This document shows positions 16,919 to 25,616 of a DNA stretch of 64,000 nt, piece after piece; the first letter of the stretch is position 1; each line of letters begins with the position of its first letter. Under the pieces are notes generated by a model, which was given only the letters and a program-made list of their open reading frames with translations, was not told the DNA's origin and ran no database searches. The DNA comes from CAVVMA01 sp963830715. GTDB taxonomy: Bacteria > Desulfobacterota > Binatia > Binatales > Binataceae. A program made the translations under genes and the position numbers. Where the stretch lies: positions 310,001 to 374,000 of the forward strand of contig CAWHNS010000002.1 in the NCBI GenBank assembly GCA_963830715.1, read 5' to 3'.

Positions 16919-17167
16919 CGCCGCGTTCCTGCCTTTCCGGATTCGGCTGCCCTTGTCCAAAGGCGCTGCGCCTGGGCCATGATGATTAATCGTCATCTTT
17001 ATGTACACTTTGTAGTATTTCTCGATTCGGTTCAAGCCCTAATCTTTCCGCCGGTCCCGGCCGGGCGCCGGCGCGGCCCGCAAAGGCGGTTCGGCCCGCT
17101 ATGGACATCGCGCCCCGTTTCGCTCACATAATGGCGCCGGGGCCGGAGCCTGCCGGAACTGCCAGCG

Positions 17168-17655
17168 ATGGATCTCTACCTGGTGCGTCATGCAACCGCC
17201 GAGGATCGAGCCGAAACCGGCGACGATGAGCGGGCCCTTACCGAAGAGGGGAAAGCGAAGATGATTCGCGCGACCAGGGGTCTCGCCAAACTGAAGGTCC
17301 GGCCCGATCTCATCCTCGCCAGTCCGCTTCGCCGGGCCCGCGAAACCGCCGAGATTCTCGCGGAGGGGTTGAACCGCGCCAAGGTCGATACGCTGGCGGA
17401 GCTGGCGCTGGCCGCCAGCCCGGCGCCGTGGTCCAGGCGCTGCGCCCCCATGCCCGACTCGAGAGCCTGGTCCTGGTCGGCCATCAGCCGGGCCTCGGCA
17501 ATCTCGCCTCCCTGCTCCTGACTGGATCGGACAAGCGGCTGTTCGTCGATTTCAAGAAGGGAGGAGTTGCCTTGCTCGAAGCCGAACTCGCCGATGAACC
17601 GATTCGCTGCGTGCTTCGATGGCTCGTGACGCCCAGACTGTTGCGATCGCTCTAA
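17168..17655 (+). pseudogene. sixA: SixA-type phosphohistidine phosphatase, frameshifted
   Basis: The frame starts at ATG 17168 with the histidine-phosphatase signature YLVRHATAEDRAE and LASPLRRARETAEIL. Near 17415-17428 one base seems missing. The rest (VVQALRPHARLESLVLVGHQPGLGNLASLL, containing the second catalytic His in GHQPG) continues in another frame to 17655. Restored, the protein is about 162 aa, the usual SixA length. It would remove phosphate from phosphohistidine, or act on another small phosphate. The break is probably a sequencing indel, since both halves are well conserved. Confidence 0.75.
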
Positions 17656-17683
17656 TCGGGGCGCGCCGACCATCCTCCAGCAC

Positions 17684-18469
17684 GTGGCTGCCCGGGTACA
17701 TCAGTTCTACGCGATCGCGTTCGTCGAGAACCTGTCACTGAAGCAGCTGTCCTCGTCCTTTCCCGAAGCGAGGGTCACGGCCCACGAGATGTACCTGCCG
17801 GTGGACTCCGAAGGCGGGATGTACATCTATCCGTTCGGGGCGGTGGTGATGCACGACGTAACGCCGGAGAGGCGCGATGCCGGACTCGCCCGCCTGCGCG
17901 AGGCTCGCCCGGGACTGACGACTCAGGTCATCATGGAGGATTATTCAGTCCTCGAAGATCCCACCTTCCAGACCGGCATCCTGAATGGAACGCTGCACGT
18001 CGATCGATTCACGCCGGCGCGGGCCGGCGTGGTTGCGCTTACCGTGGCGCAAAGCGCGGCGATGGAATACTACGAGCGGATCGTGGAGAACCTGTTCGCC
18101 CGCACCAACACGCTCGTCGAGCGGCTCGAGCGCCATGGAACGGTCCCGTTTCGCACTCGGCCGCTGCATCGCTTCATCGGCGAGGCGGTCTCGACCCGCA
18201 CCGAAGTGCTCTCGATTCTGCATCTGCTGGACAAGCCTGACGCGACCTGGGAAGACCCTGCGATGGATCGCATCTACCAGGACCTGCGCAAGGAGTTCGA
18301 CCTGGTCGATCGCTACGCGGCGCTGGAGGCCAAGCTGAAGAGCATCCAGGAGGCGCTCGAACTGGTGCTCAACGTCGCGAGAGATCGCCGCCTGGTCCTG
18401 CTAGAGGTCGCGGTCGTATTGCTGATCCTGCTCGAGCTGCTCTTCAGCCTGGCGAAACTCGTATCGTGA
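17684..18469 (+). CDS. RMD1/DUF155 family membrane-anchored protein
   Basis: GTG 17684 gives 261 residues. The protein follows the DUF155 layout. The N-terminal part has alternating strands (FGAVVMHDVTPERRD). A central helical region has the family-like VALTVAQSAAMEYYE and FARTNTLVERLER. Then comes a coiled-coil part (YQDLRKEFDLVDRYAALEAKLKSI), and the C-terminus has a single transmembrane helix (LLEVAVVLLILLELLFSLA). Eukaryotic relatives (Rmd1, RMND1) act in mitochondrial translation or microtubule-related processes; the bacterial role is unknown. It starts 28 nt after sixA and probably shares its transcript. Confidence 0.75.
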   Translation: MAARVHQFYAIAFVENLSLKQLSSSFPEARVTAHEMYLPVDSEGGMYIYPFGAVVMHDVTPERRDAGLARLREARPGLTTQVIMEDYSVLEDPTFQTGILNGTLHVDRFTPARAGVVALTVAQSAAMEYYERIVENLFARTNTLVERLERHGTVPFRTRPLHRFIGEAVSTRTEVLSILHLLDKPDATWEDPAMDRIYQDLRKEFDLVDRYAALEAKLKSIQEALELVLNVARDRRLVLLEVAVVLLILLELLFSLAKLVS

Positions 18470-18501
18470 GATGTTCAAGAGCTTCGCGAAGCGATTGAAT
18501 G

Positions 18502-18560
18502 CCCTCTCCCTGACCAGGGAGAGGGTGGCGAGCGCGAAGGCGCTCGTCAGGTGAGGGTGC
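18502..18560. repeat. CCCTCTCCC hairpin repeat, copy 2
   Basis: CCCTCTCCCTGACCAGGGAGAGGG (18502-18525, shown in two arms) is followed by GGCGAGCGCGAAGGCGCTCG and CAGGTGAGGGTGC. The first arms and loop (CTGACCAG) are identical to copy 1 at 13510. It lies between the DUF155 and SDR genes and may act as a terminator for the former. Confidence 0.8.
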
Positions 18561-18636
18561 AGGTTACCGCCCTGTAGTCACGCGGAAGTTCTGTTCATAG
18601 GATGGCGCAGGGTTGCATTTGCCCGAGGAGACAACG

Positions 18637-19359
18637 ATGAGCGAATCGCAGGCTGCCGGTGTCGCGGTCGTGGTCGGAGTCGGCGCGGGGCTGGGCGCCG
18701 CCCTGGCGCGCCGCTTCGCGCAAGGCTACAAGGTCGCGTTGCTGGCGAGAAGCGCTGACGTAAGAAACGAGGTCGCGGACGAAATCAAGGCAGCAGGTGG
18801 GATGGCGCTTTCGATCGGCAGCGACGCGACCGACCGCGATCAGGTCGCAGCCGCGCACGAGCGGATAGGCCGCGAGCTCGGGCCGATCGAGGTCCTGATC
18901 TTCAACGGCGGCCGGCGTTCTTTCGGAACGATCATGGACATCACACCCGAGGTTTTCGAGAATGAATGGCGCACCCACACGCTCGGCGCGTTTCTGTGGG
19001 CGCGTCAGGTCGTCCCCGAAATGATCGCGCGGGGCAGGGGGACGATCCTGATCACCGGCGCCACTGCCGGGGTCAGGCCGTGGCCGACGTCGGCGGGTTT
19101 CGCGCCGGCGAAATTTGCGGTCCGCGGCCTCGCGCAGGTGTTGTCCCGCGATCTCCATCCCAAGGGAATTCACGTCGCGTACGTCAACGTCGACGGCGGC
19201 ATCGACATGCCGCTGCTCCGCCAGTTCCGGCCCGACGCCAAGGACGAGGACTTCCTGAAACCCTCCGCAATTGCCGACGCGTTCTGGTACCTCGCGCATC
19301 AGGACCCCAGCGCGTGGAGCAATGAACTCGACGTTCGTCCGTTCAAGGAGAAGTTCTAA
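18637..19359 (+). CDS. Atypical short-chain dehydrogenase/reductase lacking the catalytic Tyr
   Basis: ATG 18637 follows CGAGGAG. The 240-residue Rossmann protein has a variant dinucleotide loop (VVVGVGAGLGAALARRF) and an NGG motif (FNGGRRSFG). The SDR active site reads GFAPAKFAVRGLAQ: Phe replaces Tyr in the Y-x-x-x-K motif, and the serine position is ITGATAG. Lys is retained. A subgroup of bacterial SDRs has this F-x-x-x-K pattern with IHVAYV-VDG further on, so it is a family trait, not damage here. Normal hydride chemistry through Tyr is doubtful. The role is unknown; the position before the molybdoenzyme may be incidental. Confidence 0.8.
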   Translation: MSESQAAGVAVVVGVGAGLGAALARRFAQGYKVALLARSADVRNEVADEIKAAGGMALSIGSDATDRDQVAAAHERIGRELGPIEVLIFNGGRRSFGTIMDITPEVFENEWRTHTLGAFLWARQVVPEMIARGRGTILITGATAGVRPWPTSAGFAPAKFAVRGLAQVLSRDLHPKGIHVAYVNVDGGIDMPLLRQFRPDAKDEDFLKPSAIADAFWYLAHQDPSAWSNELDVRPFKEKF

Positions 19360-19452
19360 CTTGGAGCCCGGTCGTCAGCACTTGCATCCGCCCAGCCGTT
19401 GATCAATTCTCTCGTTGAACTGGATAGTTCCCTAGATGAACGGAGGACCGCG

Positions 19453-21708
19453 ATGAGCGACCAGTGGCAGAAGACGGCGTGCATCATATGCTCCGTAAAC
19501 TGCGGTATCGAGGTGAAGCTCGACGGCAGGCATATCGCGCGCGTTCACGGCGACCGCGCGCATCCGGGGTCGCGCGGCTACGCGTGCGAGAAGGCGCAAC
19601 GTCTCGACCATTACCAGAACAATCGCGATCGCCTGACGGCTCCGCTTCGACGCCGCTCCGACGGCAGCTTCGAGACTATCGACTGGAACACGGCGATTGC
19701 GGAGGTCGCGGCGCGGCTCGTGAGTGTGCGCGACACTTACGGCGGCCCGAGCATCTTCTACTATGGCGGCGGCGGGCAGGCTAATCATCTCCCCGGCATG
19801 TGCAGCACTGCGACTCGCAACGCGCTCGGATCGATTTACGCCTCCAACGCGCTCGCGCAGGAAAAGACCGGCGAATTCTGGGTGGACGGCCAGCTCTACG
19901 GCCGCGCGCGATGCCATACCGCGGGCGATTTCGAGCGCGCGGAGGTGGCGATGTTCGTCGGCAAGAACCCGTGGCAGTCGCACGGCTTCCCGCGTGCGCG
20001 CGCGATCCTGCGCGAGATCTCGGCGGACCCGAATCGAGCGTTGATCGTGATCGATCCGCTGCGCACCGAGAGCGCGGAGATCGCGGACTATCATCTGCAG
20101 GTCCGCCCCGGTACGGACGCCTTCTGCCTAAGCGCGATTCTCGGAGTGCTAGTGCAGGGCGATCTCGTCAACCACGAGTTCATCCGGGATCACACCAGCA
20201 ACGGCGAGCCGCTCTTCGAAATGCTTCGTGAAGTTCCGGTCGCCGACTACTGCACTCGCGCCGGGCTGTCCGAGGAACTCGTGCGAGCGGTCGCGCGGCG
20301 CATCGCCAGGGCGTCGAGCGTATCGATCTTCGAAGACCTCGGCATCCAGATGAATCGGCATTCCACGCTCAACTCGTACCTCGAGAAGCTGATCTATCTT
20401 GTCACCGGCAATTTCGCCCGCGCGGGCGCGATGAACATCCACACCCGGATGGCAGGGCTCGGCGGCGGCCGCGAGTCGGGTCATACCAGCCCGGTGGGTG
20501 GCCATCGGATTATCGCGGGGCTGATTCCCTGCAACGCGATACCCGACGAGATCCTGACCGACCATCCGAAGCGATTTCGCGCGGTGATCGTCGAGAGCAC
20601 GAACCCCTTGCACTCGCTGGCCGACAGCAAGCGGATGCGCGAGGCGTTTGACGCCCTCGACCTGGTGGTGGTGATCGACGTTGCAATGACCGAGACGGCG
20701 CGCCACGCGCATTACGTGCTTCCCGCCGCGTCGCAGTATGAGAAGTGGGAGGCGGCTTTTTTCACGCTGGAGTTTCCCGACAACGTTTTCCATCTTCGGG
20801 CGCCGCTGCTCGGGCCGCTTGCGGGCACGCTCGCCGAGCCGGAGATCCATCGCCGCCTGGTGCGCGCGATCGGCGCGCTCAATGACGATGACCTGCAGCC
20901 GCTGCACGAGGCCGCGGCGAAGGGCCGCGCCGCGTACGCCGAGGCGTTCCTGCGCATCACCTCGCAGCGGCGCGACCTCGGTCGCCTTGCGCCGATAATT
21001 CTCTACGAAACGCTCGGGCCGACGCTCGGACGCGGCAACGAAGCCGCCGCGATGCTCTGGGGCGTCGCGCACACCTGTGCGCAGGCCTATCCCGAATCGG
21101 TGCGGCGCGCCGGTTTCGAGGGCGATGGGTTCGCGCTGGGCGAGGCGCTGTTCGAAGCGATTTTCACCCGCCGCTCGGGGGTGAAGTTCACGGTCGATGA
21201 ATACCACGAGACTTGGCGGCGGCTCGCGACGCCGGATGGCCGCGTCAATCTCACCGTGCAGGAGTTGCTGCCCGAGCTCGCCGGCCTCCGCAATGAGCAG
21301 CCCGATCGCGACCCCGAGTTCCCATTCGTCCTGATGGCGGGTGAGCGCCGCTCGACGACCGCGAACACGCTGATGCGCGATCCCGCCTGGCGCACCAAGG
21401 ACGCGGCGGGCGCGCTCTACATGAGCCCGCGCGACGCGCAGACGCTCGGCGTATCGGATGGGGGCCGGGTCCGGATCACCACGCGGCGCGGCAGCGCCGA
21501 GGCCGTCGTCGAGGTAAACGATCGCATGCAACCGGGGCATGTGGGCCTGCCCAACGGGCTCGGCCTCTCATACCCGGACGCCGACGGCCGGTCTGTAGTG
21601 CACGGCGTGGCGCTGAACGAGCTCACAGCTACAGGCGATCGCGACTGGATTGCCGGGACGCCGTGGCACAAGCATGTGCCCGCGCGCGTCGAGGCGCTCG
21701 CGAACTGA
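19453..21708 (+). CDS. Mo-bisMGD oxidoreductase (DMSO reductase family) with 4Fe-4S cluster
   Basis: ATG 19453 follows CGGAGG. The 751-residue product starts with a cluster motif (Cys10, 13, 17 and 45), then the bis-MGD-binding domains seen in formate dehydrogenase, nitrate reductase and polysulfide/thiosulfate reductase catalytic subunits. Cys154 in RARCHTAGD occupies the usual region of the Mo ligand. The C-terminal dinucleotide domain includes MAGERRSTTANTLMRDPAW and GLPNGLGLSYP. No Tat signal is seen, so it is cytoplasmic unless exported with a partner. No electron-transfer subunits are adjacent. It is followed at once by an HxlR regulator and moaA. The substrate is unknown. Confidence 0.8.
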   Translation: MSDQWQKTACIICSVNCGIEVKLDGRHIARVHGDRAHPGSRGYACEKAQRLDHYQNNRDRLTAPLRRRSDGSFETIDWNTAIAEVAARLVSVRDTYGGPSIFYYGGGGQANHLPGMCSTATRNALGSIYASNALAQEKTGEFWVDGQLYGRARCHTAGDFERAEVAMFVGKNPWQSHGFPRARAILREISADPNRALIVIDPLRTESAEIADYHLQVRPGTDAFCLSAILGVLVQGDLVNHEFIRDHTSNGEPLFEMLREVPVADYCTRAGLSEELVRAVARRIARASSVSIFEDLGIQMNRHSTLNSYLEKLIYLVTGNFARAGAMNIHTRMAGLGGGRESGHTSPVGGHRIIAGLIPCNAIPDEILTDHPKRFRAVIVESTNPLHSLADSKRMREAFDALDLVVVIDVAMTETARHAHYVLPAASQYEKWEAAFFTLEFPDNVFHLRAPLLGPLAGTLAEPEIHRRLVRAIGALNDDDLQPLHEAAAKGRAAYAEAFLRITSQRRDLGRLAPIILYETLGPTLGRGNEAAAMLWGVAHTCAQAYPESVRRAGFEGDGFALGEALFEAIFTRRSGVKFTVDEYHETWRRLATPDGRVNLTVQELLPELAGLRNEQPDRDPEFPFVLMAGERRSTTANTLMRDPAWRTKDAAGALYMSPRDAQTLGVSDGGRVRITTRRGSAEAVVEVNDRMQPGHVGLPNGLGLSYPDADGRSVVHGVALNELTATGDRDWIAGTPWHKHVPARVEALAN

Positions 21709-21717
21709 GCACTTGCG

Positions 21718-22173
21718 ATGCGGCGTACGCGCTTTGACCGCTGGCCATGCCCGATCGCCCGGGCGACCGATCTGATCGGCGACTGGTGGACGCCGCTCGT
21801 GATGCGCGAGGCGTTCTCCGGCCGCCGCCGCTTCGAGGACTTCCAGCGCTCGCTCGGCGTTCCCCGCGCGGTGCTCGCGAAACGCCTCGAGCGGCTGGTC
21901 GAAGAGGGCCTCATGACGAGAGTTCCCTATGCCGAGCGCCCCGTCCGCTACGAGTATCGACTGACGGACAAGGGCCGCGCATTCTGGGACGTGCTGGCCG
22001 CGATGTGGCGATGGGGCAGCGATTGGCTCTGGGACGAGAAGGAAACGCCGCTCGTGCTGCTGGATCGCGACACCGGCCGCGAGGTGCGCCCGGCCGTCGT
22101 CGATGAAAACACCGGCGCACGGCTAGACGTCCGCCGCCTGCGGGTCTCCCGCGCGCACGCGAAACCGATATGA
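21718..22173 (+). CDS. HxlR-family winged-helix transcriptional regulator
   Basis: The 151-residue product has the HxlR/MarR-like DNA-binding signature: CPIARATDLIGDWWTPLVMRE, then FEDFQRSLGVPRAVLAKRLERLVEEG and YRLTDKGRAFW. HxlR proteins often respond to redox or electrophilic signals. The start is 10 nt after the molybdoenzyme stop, so it is probably in that operon and may control it or moaA. Confidence 0.85.
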   Translation: MRRTRFDRWPCPIARATDLIGDWWTPLVMREAFSGRRRFEDFQRSLGVPRAVLAKRLERLVEEGLMTRVPYAERPVRYEYRLTDKGRAFWDVLAAMWRWGSDWLWDEKETPLVLLDRDTGREVRPAVVDENTGARLDVRRLRVSRAHAKPI

Positions 22174-22186
22174 TGCGCGAAGCGGG

Positions 22187-22192
22187 TATAAT
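22187..22192 (+). promoter_or_regulatory. TATAAT -10 element before moaA
   Basis: A perfect TATAAT preceded by GGG lies 37 nt before the moaA start, in GC-rich surroundings. No good -35 hexamer is visible 17 bp upstream, so a factor-dependent or weak promoter is possible. Confidence 0.4.
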
Positions 22193-22228
22193 GACAGACA
22201 GGCGCGCCTCAAGTGTTCGGAGCTCGTG

Positions 22229-23218
22229 ATGCCCACGGATTCTTTCGATCGCGAAATAGACTACCTGCGTATTTCGGTGATCGATCGCTGCAACCTGCGA
22301 TGCGTCTATTGCATGCCGCTCAACGGGCTTCGCTTTCTCCCCGGCCCGGAGCTTCTCACCGCTGCGGAAATCGAGCGCGTCGTGCGCGCGGCGGTGGCAG
22401 TGGGATTCCGCAAGTTCCGTCTGACCGGCGGCGAGCCGACGCTTCGCGCTGATTTGATCGAGATCGTCGAGCGGCTCGCCTCGGTGCCGGGTGTGAAGGA
22501 TCTCGCGCTGACCACCAACGCGATACTGATGACAAAATTCGCCAGGTCGCTCGCCAGCGCCGGTCTCAAGCGGATCAACGTACATCTCGACAGCCTCAAT
22601 CCGCGGACCGTCGAGGCGCAGATGCGATGGGGCAATTTCGAGAGCATCTGGCGCGGGATCGTCGCCTGCGAGGACGCAGGGCTGAGACCCATCAAGCTCA
22701 ACGCGGTGGTTACGGCGGGCTACAACGAGCGCGATGTCGTCGATCTGGCGCGGCTCACGATCGAGCGCGACTGGCACGTGCGGTTCATCGAGCTGATGCC
22801 GCTCGGGGGCGGCGAGTGCGCCACGCTGTCGATTCAGCGCTACGTCTCGAATATCGAAACGCGGCGGCGAATCGAGTCCGGGCTGGGACCGCTGGCCGCG
22901 CTCGAAGCGGGCGATCGCTCCGATGAGGCGCGCAATTACCACTTGGAAGGCGCGCGCGGCGTCGTCGGCTTCATCAGTCCGGTCAGCGATCCGTATTGCG
23001 GCACGTGTAATCGGATGCGGCTCACCGCCGATGGCAAGTTCCATCTCTGCCTGCTCAACGACGACGAGCTCGACGTCCGCATGGCGATCCGATCCGGCGC
23101 GGACCTCGATCAGATCGGGCGTATCGTGCTAAAGGCCGTCGGCGACAAGCCCACCGGGCATCATCTGCTCCAGGGCCGATCGACGCGCGATCGCTCCATG
23201 TACCAGCTCGGCGGATAG
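22229..23218 (+). CDS. moaA: GTP 3',8-cyclase MoaA
   Basis: ATG 22229 gives 329 residues. The N-terminal radical-SAM cluster motif is Cys21, Cys25, Cys28 (DRCNLRCVYCMP). KFRLTGGEPTLR binds SAM. The C-terminal second 4Fe-4S site is CGTCNRMRLTADGKFHLCL, and the essential C-terminal Gly-Gly is present. MoaA converts GTP to 3',8-cyclo-7,8-dihydro-GTP in molybdopterin synthesis. It follows a Mo-bisMGD enzyme and its HxlR regulator, and the window also holds a xanthine-dehydrogenase-type Mo enzyme, so cofactor supply is coupled to local Mo enzymes. Confidence 0.92.
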   Translation: MPTDSFDREIDYLRISVIDRCNLRCVYCMPLNGLRFLPGPELLTAAEIERVVRAAVAVGFRKFRLTGGEPTLRADLIEIVERLASVPGVKDLALTTNAILMTKFARSLASAGLKRINVHLDSLNPRTVEAQMRWGNFESIWRGIVACEDAGLRPIKLNAVVTAGYNERDVVDLARLTIERDWHVRFIELMPLGGGECATLSIQRYVSNIETRRRIESGLGPLAALEAGDRSDEARNYHLEGARGVVGFISPVSDPYCGTCNRMRLTADGKFHLCLLNDDELDVRMAIRSGADLDQIGRIVLKAVGDKPTGHHLLQGRSTRDRSMYQLGG

Positions 23219-23407
23219 CCGAAGTTCCGGCGCGACCACGAGTCGCGTCGCGCATCAGCGGACAAGGTTTGAGATGGATCGTTCGAGGTCCGCTTCGTCG
23301 TAGGCCCGAAGACCGGCGATGGGGCGCTGCGTTTGACCGCAGTCTTCGTTGTCTGCGAGATTGGCCGCCAGAGTCTCGAACTGACGCAACGCACAGGAGA
23401 GGAAGGG

Positions 23408-24598
23408 ATGAAATTGAACAATTGGCATTTGCTGGTTGTGGTCACGGGGCTGGGGCTGTTGCTGGGAGTCACGCCGAGTTGGGGACAGACGCCGACGTGC
23501 GCCTCCTCGCCTGCCTCACCTGGGTGCAATCCGACCGCGAGCGATGATGCCAGCAACACCGCCGGCGGCACGGACGCGCTCGTGAACAACATGCCGGGGC
23601 CAAACGAAGCCGGCGCGTTTAACAGCGCCTTCGGAGAGGGCGCGCTCGGGGCCAACACCACCGGCATCGGTAACACCGCCACCGGATTCACGGCGCTCAA
23701 CGCAAACACCATCGGCAACGGCAACACTGCCACCGGAATCAAAGCGCTCCTCTTCAACGTAAACGGCCGCGGCAACACCGCCAGCGGAAGCGGCGCCCTC
23801 CAAGCCAACATTAGCGGCAACAGCAACACTGCCATCGGCGACAACGCGCTCAACAACAACGCCAGCGGCAGCAACAACACTGCCTTCGGAGCCGGCGCGC
23901 TGAACAACAGCAGCGATACTACCGGCATCAACAACATCGCGTTGGGCTTCAACGCAGGCGCCGGCCTCACTGCCGGAAACAACGACATCTATATCGGCAA
24001 TACAGGCGGCGGGGCCGAGAATCGCACGATCCGCCTCGGCACCCAGGGCCTTCAGGTCCGCACAATCATCGCCGGCATCAGCGGGACCAACGTCGCCGGC
24101 GGGACCGACGTGGTCGTCAGCAGCAGCGGCCAGCTTGGCATCGTGGCGTCCTCGGCCCGCTTCAAGCGTGACGTCCGCGACATGGGCGACGCTAGCGGCA
24201 AGTTGATGAACCTGCGCCCGGTGACTTTCCGCTACAAGGAGGATCCTACTGGCACTACGCAGTACGGCCTGGTGGCGGAGGAAGTAGCGCGAGTGTACCC
24301 CGAGCTTGTCACCTACGACGCCGATGGCAAGATCGAGACGGTCCGTTATTCCGAACTCACGGGAATGCTCGTCAACGAGTTACAGAAGCAGACCCGTGAG
24401 ATGCAGAAGCAGGCCAACGAGAACGCGCGCCAGGTCGAGAAGGTCCGGAAACTCTCCGGGCAGGTAGCCGAGTTGAAAGCGGATCGCGACCGGGAACGCG
24501 CCCAGCGAGCCGCCTTCGAGGCTCGGCTTTCGGCACTGGAACAAACTACGCAGGCGCGCAGTGGAGGCCGCAAGCTGGCGGCGGCTTTCGACAGGTAG
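23408..24598 (+). CDS. Secreted hep_Hag-like repeat protein with S74 chaperone domain
   Basis: ATG 23408 (GGAAGGG site) gives 396 residues with a signal peptide ending near VTPSWGQ. Residues about 45-200 consist of trimeric-autotransporter-head-like repeats (GIGNTATGFTALNAN, GRGNTASGSGAL, GSNNTAFGAGALNN). The next part (SSARFKRDVRDMGD, LRPVTFRYKED, YGLVAEEVARVYPELV) is a Peptidase_S74 intramolecular chaperone domain, which trimerises and self-cleaves phage tail spikes. It ends in a coiled coil (MQKQANENARQVEKVRKL). It is probably a trimeric surface fibre. There is no YadA-type beta-barrel anchor and no phage genes nearby. Confidence 0.8.
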   Translation: MKLNNWHLLVVVTGLGLLLGVTPSWGQTPTCASSPASPGCNPTASDDASNTAGGTDALVNNMPGPNEAGAFNSAFGEGALGANTTGIGNTATGFTALNANTIGNGNTATGIKALLFNVNGRGNTASGSGALQANISGNSNTAIGDNALNNNASGSNNTAFGAGALNNSSDTTGINNIALGFNAGAGLTAGNNDIYIGNTGGGAENRTIRLGTQGLQVRTIIAGISGTNVAGGTDVVVSSSGQLGIVASSARFKRDVRDMGDASGKLMNLRPVTFRYKEDPTGTTQYGLVAEEVARVYPELVTYDADGKIETVRYSELTGMLVNELQKQTREMQKQANENARQVEKVRKLSGQVAELKADRDRERAQRAAFEARLSALEQTTQARSGGRKLAAAFDR

Positions 24599-24695
24599 GC
24601 GTACTCCATCGGAAATTGCTACGCTTTGGACCGTCGCGGTCACTCGCGCTCCGTGCGTGAGCGAAGTACCAACTCGGCGGCAGAAGCGAGGCAAG

Positions 24696-25592
24696 ATGGA
24701 TTACAAGTCGGTTCGATACGAGGTCGAAGGGAGGATCGCGACGATCACGCTGAACCGGCCGCATCGCATGAACGCGATCGACGGCCCGATGCCGCGAGAA
24801 ATCGCAGATGCGGTCCGGCGCGCGAACGCCGATAATGAGATCCACGTGATCGTCGCGACGGGGGCGGGCGACGGATTCTGTGCCGGCTACGACCTCGTCG
24901 AGTATGCCGAGAAGCCCGGCGTGCAGCCGGGCTCGCAACTCGGCTCTGCGGCGGCCGGCCGCGAAGATCGGCCGCTGCCGTGGGATCCGATGGCGGACTT
25001 CTACGGCATGTACCAGAACACGCAGGACTTCATGAGCCTGTGGCGTTCGTACAAGCCCACGATCGCGAAGATCAACGGACCCGCAGTCGCGGGCGGCAGC
25101 GACATAGCATTGTGCTGCGATATGATCATCATGGCCGACGAGGCGCGGATTGGCTATCCACCGGCGCGCGTCTGGGGTTGCCCGACCACTGCGATGTGGA
25201 TATATCGTCTCGGTCCCGAGAAAGCCAAACGCATGCTCTTTACCGGCGACTTGATATATGGACCCGAGGCGGTGAAGCTCGGCCTGTGCCTCGAATCGGT
25301 ACCGCGATCCGAGCTCGACCGCAGGGTCAAGGAAATCGCGTTGCGCATCGCGGGCGTCCCGCGCAACCAACTGATGATGCAGAAGCTGATGATCAATCAG
25401 GCGGTCGAGAACATGGGGCTCTACAACACCCAGATGATCGCCACGCTCTTCGACGGGATCACGCGGCATTCGCCCGAGGGCGTGTGGTTCAAGAAGCGCG
25501 CCGAGGAAGCCGGATTCAAACAGGCGGTGAAAGAACGCGACGGCGGCGAGCCGATCGCACCGGGATGGAGCCGCCCGTTCGGCCGCGCGTGA
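24696..25592 (+). CDS. Enoyl-CoA hydratase/isomerase (crotonase) family protein
   Basis: ATG 24696 follows GCGAGG. The 298-residue product starts with the typical VEGRIATITLNRPHRMNAID and has the oxyanion-hole segments GDGFCAGYDL and NGPAVAGGSDIALCCD. It has a longer-than-usual insertion near residues 75-105. The general-acid/base Glu expected in hydratases is not obvious (ARIGYPPARVWG replaces the usual EIG/GLPE), so isomerase, hydrolase or other crotonase activity is possible. It is followed by a DsbA-like gene after 24 nt, probably in one operon. Confidence 0.8.
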   Translation: MDYKSVRYEVEGRIATITLNRPHRMNAIDGPMPREIADAVRRANADNEIHVIVATGAGDGFCAGYDLVEYAEKPGVQPGSQLGSAAAGREDRPLPWDPMADFYGMYQNTQDFMSLWRSYKPTIAKINGPAVAGGSDIALCCDMIIMADEARIGYPPARVWGCPTTAMWIYRLGPEKAKRMLFTGDLIYGPEAVKLGLCLESVPRSELDRRVKEIALRIAGVPRNQLMMQKLMINQAVENMGLYNTQMIATLFDGITRHSPEGVWFKKRAEEAGFKQAVKERDGGEPIAPGWSRPFGRA

Positions 25593-25616
25593 TCGGCCGG
25601 CGATCGCGGAGACGGC

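Noticed and set aside
16919..17167. Promoter TTGAAC...TACAAA between the M20 peptidase and sixA
   Set aside because: Spacing is only 15 bp and alternatives are equally weak; not reported as a feature.
20149..21540. Long minus-strand ORF opposite the molybdoenzyme
   Set aside because: Antisense shadow without a family motif or start signal.
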